Source: Ideonella sp.
GTDB taxonomy: Bacteria > Pseudomonadota > Gammaproteobacteria > Burkholderiales > Burkholderiaceae_C
Reading direction: 5' to 3'
DNA length: 64,000 nucleotides
Assembly (NCBI GenBank): GCA_016721465.1
Contig: JADKIA010000009.1
Span: 291,936 to 355,935, forward strand
This document shows, piece by piece, positions 58,927-64,000 of the stretch (its first letter is position 1; every line of letters begins with the position of its first letter). The notes under the pieces were generated by a model. It was not told where the DNA came from, made no database searches, and worked only from the letters and a program-made list of their open reading frames with translations. A program made the translations under genes and the position numbers.

Positions 58927-60405
58927 TCAGAGCCTGGGCAGGCGCGCCACCCTGGCCAGGGACTTGACGCAGGCCCTGACGGCGCCCTCGCGTTGCGCCG
59001 CCAACCAGCCCAGGGCGAACCAGGCCTGCGGGTGCCCGGCCAGCCGCGATTCGAACAGGGCCTTGGCCATCAGCAGGTTGTTGTAGTTGCCCAGCGCGTC
59101 CTGGGCCGGTGACAGCACGGCCAGGCGGCGCTGCATCGCCTTGCGCGCAAAAAGAGCGGCGCAGGCGTCCAGGCCGTAGCGCAGGCGCTTCAGGCGCTTG
59201 CGCACGCGGTGCTGGGCCACCTCGTCCAGCGACGCGAACCGTGCGCCGCGGGTCGCCACCTGTCGCTGCAGTCGGCGCAGCGTTGCGCGCGCCGTCGCGA
59301 CCAAAGGCGGCGCCGACGCCACGCCCTCCTGCAGCGGCGGCGCATTCAGCCAGACCAGCATGTCCAGCCACAGCCGATTGCAGCCGGCCTCGCGCAGCAT
59401 GGCGCCGGGTTCTTCGGAACCCACCGACTCGGGCAGGAACTCGAAGTGCGGGGCGCCGGCCGCTTGCAGCGCCGGCAGCAAGGTTTCACACAAGGCATCC
59501 TGATCGCGTGCACGGCCCAGCCGATCGAACAGCTGCGCCAGGCGCTCGGACCAGTCGGCGAAGTCCGCCGGCACGGGCTCGCCGGCCAACGCCGCGAAGT
59601 CGCGCAGCACGCAGCGCAGGCGGCGCAGCCCGACGCGGCACTGGTGCAGGTGTTCCACCGACCCGCCGTTGCCCGCGAGTTCGGAGGCATTCGCCAGGAC
59701 CTGATTCAGCGCCGCGCCGAGCATGGCCCGCAGCGCCTGGTCGCCGCTCATGGCGGGGTGCAGGGCCGGCGGGCTGAACTTCGCAGCGGCCGAGGTCGAC
59801 AGCCCGCGTGCCAGGCGTTCGCCGCGTTCGGCCTTGCTGCGCACATCCAGCCACAGGCCATGGCGCGCGACCCAGCGGCTGGCCAGCGCGGGCACTGCCG
59901 ATGGCATGCCGCGAATCAACTCGAACGCCAGTTCGCACACGGCCAGACGCGAATCACCAGCGCGAATCTTGCCCTCGTCGAAGGCCAGTTCGACGGCCGT
60001 GCCACCGGACAGGCGAATACTGCGCTGGTTGCGGCGAATGTCGGTGGAGAAGACCACGCCGAGCATCGAGCCCGAATCGCCCAGGGCGCGCGCCAGCAAT
60101 GACCCCAGGGCGCTGCCGGCGTGCAGCGCGAGATCGATCGTCGGCACCGTGCGCGAGCGCGGCAGCACCACCTCGTGCTCGAGCCGGTGCATCAGGCCGT
60201 CGCCCGGGCCCTTGAGGGTCTGCACCCAGCGCGCGCCTTCCTTGCGCAGACGCAGCGCCAGCCCGGCGGCCGCCAGGCGGCGATCGGGGGTGTCGACATA
60301 GAGGGCCTGCAGGCGAATGGTGCTGGCACTGGCCGTGGCGACGGCGCGCCGCACCGCGACCCGTTGAGCGGCCGGCACCTGGAACTTGAGTTCGATTTCG
60401 TGCAT
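58927..60405 (-). CDS. CYTH-CHAD inorganic triphosphatase
   Basis: 492 aa. The N-terminal CYTH domain begins with MHEIELKFQVP (the E-x-E-x-K metal signature) and continues with LYVDTPDRRLAAAGLALRLRKEG, VELAFDEGKI and CELAFELI. The C-terminal CHAD domain (about residues 225-485) carries conserved histidines in VEHLHQCRVGLRRLR near 258 and AQHRVRKRLKRLRYGLDAC near 405. YgiF-type enzymes hydrolyse tripolyphosphate, and CHAD domains bind polyphosphate, so phosphate-storage metabolism is likely. Divergent from a DUF3617 gene. Confidence 0.93.
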   Translation of the reverse strand: MHEIELKFQVPAAQRVAVRRAVATASASTIRLQALYVDTPDRRLAAAGLALRLRKEGARWVQTLKGPGDGLMHRLEHEVVLPRSRTVPTIDLALHAGSALGSLLARALGDSGSMLGVVFSTDIRRNQRSIRLSGGTAVELAFDEGKIRAGDSRLAVCELAFELIRGMPSAVPALASRWVARHGLWLDVRSKAERGERLARGLSTSAAAKFSPPALHPAMSGDQALRAMLGAALNQVLANASELAGNGGSVEHLHQCRVGLRRLRCVLRDFAALAGEPVPADFADWSERLAQLFDRLGRARDQDALCETLLPALQAAGAPHFEFLPESVGSEEPGAMLREAGCNRLWLDMLVWLNAPPLQEGVASAPPLVATARATLRRLQRQVATRGARFASLDEVAQHRVRKRLKRLRYGLDACAALFARKAMQRRLAVLSPAQDALGNYNNLLMAKALFESRLAGHPQAWFALGWLAAQREGAVRACVKSLARVARLPRL

Positions 60406-60643
60406 CGCCCGTTTCTGCCAGCGCGCTTGGGCGGCCCCAAGCAGGATGCCGTGTCGCGGCACTCTAGCCCAGGTCATGCCACACCGGGGCCTGCGTCGGC
60501 GCGCGGCCGGCAGGCGCGCTTCGTTGACCAGACTCATCGATGCGATCGGCCCGGACTCTGAGAATGGGTGGCGCGGTCGATGCATTGCCGTTGCTTGCGT
60601 GCTCGCACGATCGGCCGCCGACCGACCTGAGCTGGGAGCGACC
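60406..60643. other. Intergenic region between CYTH-CHAD and DUF3617 genes
   Basis: About 240 bp holding the divergent start signals; I see no clear operator, Pho box or hairpin in it. Confidence 0.5.
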
Positions 60644-61087
60644 ATGACCAATGCATCCACTGGCACGATGTTTACTCGGAGCGCGACGCTGACCTTGCTG
60701 GCGGCGCTGGCGCTGGCCGCCACGGGCGCCCGCGCGGCCGACTGGCCGACCTTCAAACCCGGTCGTTGGCAGTACGACCGCAACATCGACGGCATGGGCC
60801 CCAAGCCGCAGAAGGTGTCGAGGACCGAGTGCGGCGATCCGACCGCCAACCACAAGAAGCAGCAGGCGCAGTTGACCCAGGCGGGCTGCCAGTTCACCCC
60901 GATCACGCAAAGTGGCTCGACCTATCAATACGCGGCCAGCTGCAAGGTCGCCGGCATGACCAGCCAGTCGCGCTCGACACTGGTCGTCCAGGGTGCCGAG
61001 GCCTACACGCTCACGGTCGACTCCAGCTCGGCCGAAATGAAGACCCACGAAGTGCTGCTCGCCCGTCGGCTCGGCGACTGCCCCTAG
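60644..61087 (+). CDS. DUF3617 secreted protein
   Basis: 147 aa. Signal peptide (about residues 9-27, ending GARAADW). FKPGRWQYDRNIDGM near residue 36, CGDPTAN, GCQFTPITQSGSTYQYAASCK and the paired cysteines match DUF3617, a small periplasmic domain of unknown function widespread in proteobacteria. GGGAG is 5 nt before the ATG. Confidence 0.85.
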   Translation: MTNASTGTMFTRSATLTLLAALALAATGARAADWPTFKPGRWQYDRNIDGMGPKPQKVSRTECGDPTANHKKQQAQLTQAGCQFTPITQSGSTYQYAASCKVAGMTSQSRSTLVVQGAEAYTLTVDSSSAEMKTHEVLLARRLGDCP

Positions 61088-61176
61088 CCGCTGATCGCGC
61101 GGCGGCACGGGCCTCGACATCGGTGTAGTCTCGCGCTGCATGTCGGCCATGGGGCCGAAGCCCGATCGCCACCGCC

Positions 61177-62082
61177 ATGACAGTCCTCGGCCCCAGAGCC
61201 GCTCAGGTGCTCAAGCACCCCGCCGCATTCGTCGTCCGAACGCTCAAGGCGTTCCGTGCGAATCAGGGGCTGCTGCTGGCCGGGGCCGTCGCGTACTACG
61301 CGCTGCTCTCGATCGTGCCGCTGCTCATTCTCACGATGATCGTGCTGTCGCACCTCGTCGATCAGCGCGAGTTGCTGCAGACCCTGGGCCGCTACCTCGA
61401 ATGGCTGGTGCCAGCCCAGTCCGCGGTGATCGTTGCCGAACTGGCGAACTTCCTGGCGCACCGCGACGTCATCGGCTGGGTCCTGCTGATGACCATGCTG
61501 TTCTTCAGCTCGCTCGCGTTCACCGTGCTCGAGAACGCGATGTCGGTGATCTTCTTCCACCGCGTGGCGATACGGCGGCGCCATTTCCTCGTCTCCGCCG
61601 TGATCCCGTACTGCTACATCGTGTCGCTCGGGCTCGGGCTGTTGCTGGTGACCCTGGTGGCCGGCAGCCTGCAGGCCATGGGCCAGGAAAGCGTCGAGTT
61701 CCTGGGGCGCCGCTGGTCGCTCGGCGGCATGTCCGGCGTGCTGCTCTACCTCCTCGGCCTGCTCGGCGAGATCTTCGTGCTCACCTCGATCTACCTGGTG
61801 ATGCCGTCGAGCCGGCCATCGCTGCAGCATGCATTGCTGGGTGCTCTCACCGCCACCTTGCTGTGGGAGCTCTCGCGTCATGTGCTGCTTTGGTACTTCC
61901 GCACCCTGTCGCAGATCAGCACCGTCTATGGATCGCTGACCACGGCGATCACGATCCTGTTGAGCCTGGAGCTCGCAGCGACCCTGCTCCTGATGGGTGC
62001 GCAGGTGATCTCGAGTACGAGCGCATCGGCACGGGCGGCCTCGACGCGCCGCCGCAACCATTCACGACCGGAGCCGGGCTGA
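61177..62082 (+). CDS. YihY/BrkB-family membrane protein
   Basis: 301 aa with six hydrophobic helices. LAGAVAYYALLSIVPLLILTM near residue 34, SVIFFHRVAIRRRHFLVSAV near 123 and YGSLTTAITILLSLELAATLLLMGAQ near 250 are the YihY/UPF0761 signatures. Function unresolved; called BrkB or ribonuclease BN by history. No Shine-Dalgarno stands out. Confidence 0.92.
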   Translation: MTVLGPRAAQVLKHPAAFVVRTLKAFRANQGLLLAGAVAYYALLSIVPLLILTMIVLSHLVDQRELLQTLGRYLEWLVPAQSAVIVAELANFLAHRDVIGWVLLMTMLFFSSLAFTVLENAMSVIFFHRVAIRRRHFLVSAVIPYCYIVSLGLGLLLVTLVAGSLQAMGQESVEFLGRRWSLGGMSGVLLYLLGLLGEIFVLTSIYLVMPSSRPSLQHALLGALTATLLWELSRHVLLWYFRTLSQISTVYGSLTTAITILLSLELAATLLLMGAQVISSTSASARAASTRRRNHSRPEPG

Positions 62083-64000
62083 CGGCCGCGCCTTCGGTGA
62101 CGCGATGAACTGCCGGCGGTTCCGCTAAGAACCGGCCGATGCCGATAATAGCGCCGACGCAGGGCACATTCCGGTATGTGGGGTTTTCGGCGACATCGAT
62201 AACTTGCCGCACGGCGTAGCGGTGGGCGAACAACTATACAGCTGCTAGCCGATAGGGAGCTATGCGGTACTGCCTTACCAGAGGAACTAACCGCTAACCG
62301 CTTCTCAGATAGCGCACCACGTTTCCGCGCTGCCCGCCGGTCTACCAACCGGTACCAAGCCTTTAACGCCGATCCGTTCACCACCATAAACAGCGAGGCC
62401 CAACAGGCGCTATGCGGCCGGTTGTTTTCCACTCACGGCCTGGCTGATCGACGACTTACTGGCCGACAGCAGCTTCTCAGCTTCCCACCGCGGCAGGGCG
62501 GCGCGGCGATGATCACTGCTGTCGTCGGCCAGCAGCAAGACCGCCTGTTACCACTACGCGCGGCTGGCGACGCGGCCCGGAGAGTGGAGGTATTAGGCCA
62601 CAACCTCGCTTTGACCAGCGTCGCCTTTTGCCCGAGGCCGCAAGGCACGTCTGCAGATACGTGCTGGGCTACGAACAGCTCGGAGAACACACTGCCCCAG
62701 CCGACACGTCCGACTGATACGTCGACCGCCGGCGGCAATGTACCATGAGAAACCCCATTCACCCGATTCGCCGGACTGTTGCTGCATTTGCTCGATCAAC
62801 GCGCCCGCATATGAAGGAGGCCTGGTGACGGCGCACGGGACGCACCCGGCCCCGAGGCCACGCTGTTCTTCAGCATGTAGCGCGCAGGTGAAGAGGCTGA
62901 CCGTGCCGACCTGAGTTGCCGCCGAGTTCAACCAGCGCGCGGCGGCCTGGCTTGGCTATCGCGCCCAGGTGAGCGCATAAACAACCTCCTGTCTGGTAGT
63001 GCCCGGTCTCCTGCCAGTGGCGCCGGGAGCCGTCGCGGCTGGCCTATGCAGCAGTGCTGGGCAGCCAAGGCGACCCGCCAGCTCAGGGCACATGCTGGCG
63101 TTCGGCCAAAGCGGCTGAACAGGCCTGTAGCGCCCAGTTCGAAACCGCCAGTGCTCATTGATCGTGGACGCGCCTGCAATCTTCGACAGCAATCGGATCC
63201 TGCGCTCTCTGGCAGAGAAGTCAGGACGGTTCCTCCCCGCGCCGCAGGACCGTGGCCCCATGCTGTCGTGGCTGATGTTAAATGGCACGTCCCGGGTCAG
63301 CCACTCACCGGGCGATGCCGTGCAACCAGCGTGCTTGCCGGGCCCCATCCCTCCGCCATCAACCCGCTGCGACGCTGGCCGCCTGGCGGCACTGGAGGAA
63401 AGATCCTCGATGCGCACAGCAGAGCCAGCACGTGAATGGTGGCTGGGAGGCTTCACCCTGCTGGATTGGCATGACCGTTTGGTGCAGGCCGCGCCGTGAT
63501 CGCTGGGCAACAAAACCTGGGGGCGCTACCGCACGTAAAACGCCGCTGGGCTGACCCCAGACGCCTCGAATGGCCGCTGTTCGAAAAGTGCAACGGTCGT
63601 AATGCCCGCTCGCGAGACGATTCGCGGTGCCGAGGACGGCTTCCGCACTGCTCGAACTGGCTGTGCGCTCCACTTCAATCACGCCTGCCGATGTTGCTAT
63701 CTGGTGCCCAGGAGCAGCGCTTGACATCGGGTCACAGCGCAGCGATTGCTGCATGTTCAAGTGCCGCGCTTGTCAGACTCTCCAGGAACCGCCCCAAGCG
63801 TAACCCAGGAGCACTAACTCCCCAATCGAGGGCGGACGGCGGCCGCTCGACCCGGGCAGCAATCCGCGCGCTCAGCAGAATCATCCTGACCATGCGTTAC
63901 GCGATTGCGATGAGACCGGCGGCGGGCCACAGCGGAGCCGAATGCCAGGCCCGAACTTGTGGAAGTCCGCGCCGGTGTTGCCACTTTGCCGAAATACATC
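62083..64000. other. 1.9-kb terminal stretch without a convincing gene
   Basis: All six frames are broken by stops at short intervals. The longest frames (around 62593-62931, 62956-63513 and 63359-63760 on the minus strand) have no ribosome site, an Arg/Cys/Ser-rich make-up and no recognisable motif. GC appears lower and less periodic than in the genes to the left. I see no tRNA, repeat array or transposase remnant. It may be decayed or acquired DNA. Confidence 0.55.

Noticed and set aside
61949..62233. 94-codon minus-strand frame after the YihY gene
   Set aside because: Overlaps the 3' end of yihY for half its length, has no Shine-Dalgarno and no recognisable motif.
62956..63760. Overlapping 130-185-codon frames in the terminal segment
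   Set aside because: Several competing frames, no start signals, Arg/Cys-rich make-up; none stands out as real.

Overview
The window is high-GC chromosomal DNA from a betaproteobacterium, most likely a Burkholderiales member of the Rubrivivax/Leptothrix/Ideonella type. This rests on a complete sox operon in the order C-D-Y-Z-A-X-B, a DUF3149 micro-protein, a WXXGXW-repeat lipoprotein, a PEP-CTERM protein and a B12-dependent LitR locus. It carries about 58 protein genes, one decayed insertion sequence and no tRNA, rRNA or CRISPR that I can recognise. Functions are inferred from motifs read by eye; no database search was run.

Positions 1-13300 are a sulfur-oxidation block. A minus-strand unit encodes an octaheme tetrathionate-reductase-family cytochrome, a b-type membrane cytochrome, a small c-type cytochrome and a rhodanese. 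A thiosulfate-uptake-type permease diverges from it. Next comes soxCDYZAXB, with an intrinsic terminator between soxX and soxB and a hairpin cluster between soxZ and soxA. A TDT/SLAC1-family anion exporter (possibly for sulfite) and a DsrE-like protein follow. Two divergent promoters in this block share a 16-bp element, ATAC-N8-GTAT.

Positions 13400-21200 look like a light-responsive block. A CarH/LitR-type cobalamin-binding MerR regulator diverges from a six-gene unit: FAD oxidoreductase, DUF1365, cyclopropane-fatty-acid synthase, chalcone-isomerase-like protein, MFS transporter and SDR. The shared promoter has the 19-bp spacer typical of MerR control, with an inverted repeat inside it. Positions 21300-30400 hold an orphan Rieske protein, a Crp/Fnr regulator, a sigma-54 activator with a cysteine-rich PAS domain, CcoG, and a DevBCA-type ABC exporter with a methyltransferase after it.

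Positions 30400-37400 hold an amidohydrolase, a methylmalonyl-CoA decarboxylase gene whose 5' end was split by a now-degenerate IS630 element, and a hybrid histidine kinase whose receiver domain is cut off by a two-base slip in a GC repeat.

Positions 37460-57400 are the most interesting part. Genes for membrane-lipid replacement lie in divergent pairs: MGDG-synthase-like and GT4 glycosyltransferases, LplT, an Mpo1-like enzyme, a class III aminotransferase, phosphatidylserine decarboxylase, UDP-glucose dehydrogenase, a long pyruvate-kinase paralogue, a PlcP-like phospholipase, an OlsB-like ornithine acyltransferase and a phytase-domain esterase. Nine of the start-proximal regions carry 7-4-7 direct repeats matching the PhoB box, mostly ending 42-59 nt before the start codon. 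I read this as a phosphate-starvation lipid-remodelling island. Two of its genes are damaged: psd by a one-base frameshift and the pyruvate kinase by an amber codon.

The remaining genes (57435-62082) encode a membrane protein, a CYTH-CHAD triphosphatase, a DUF3617 protein and a YihY/BrkB protein. From 62083 to the end there is no convincing gene.
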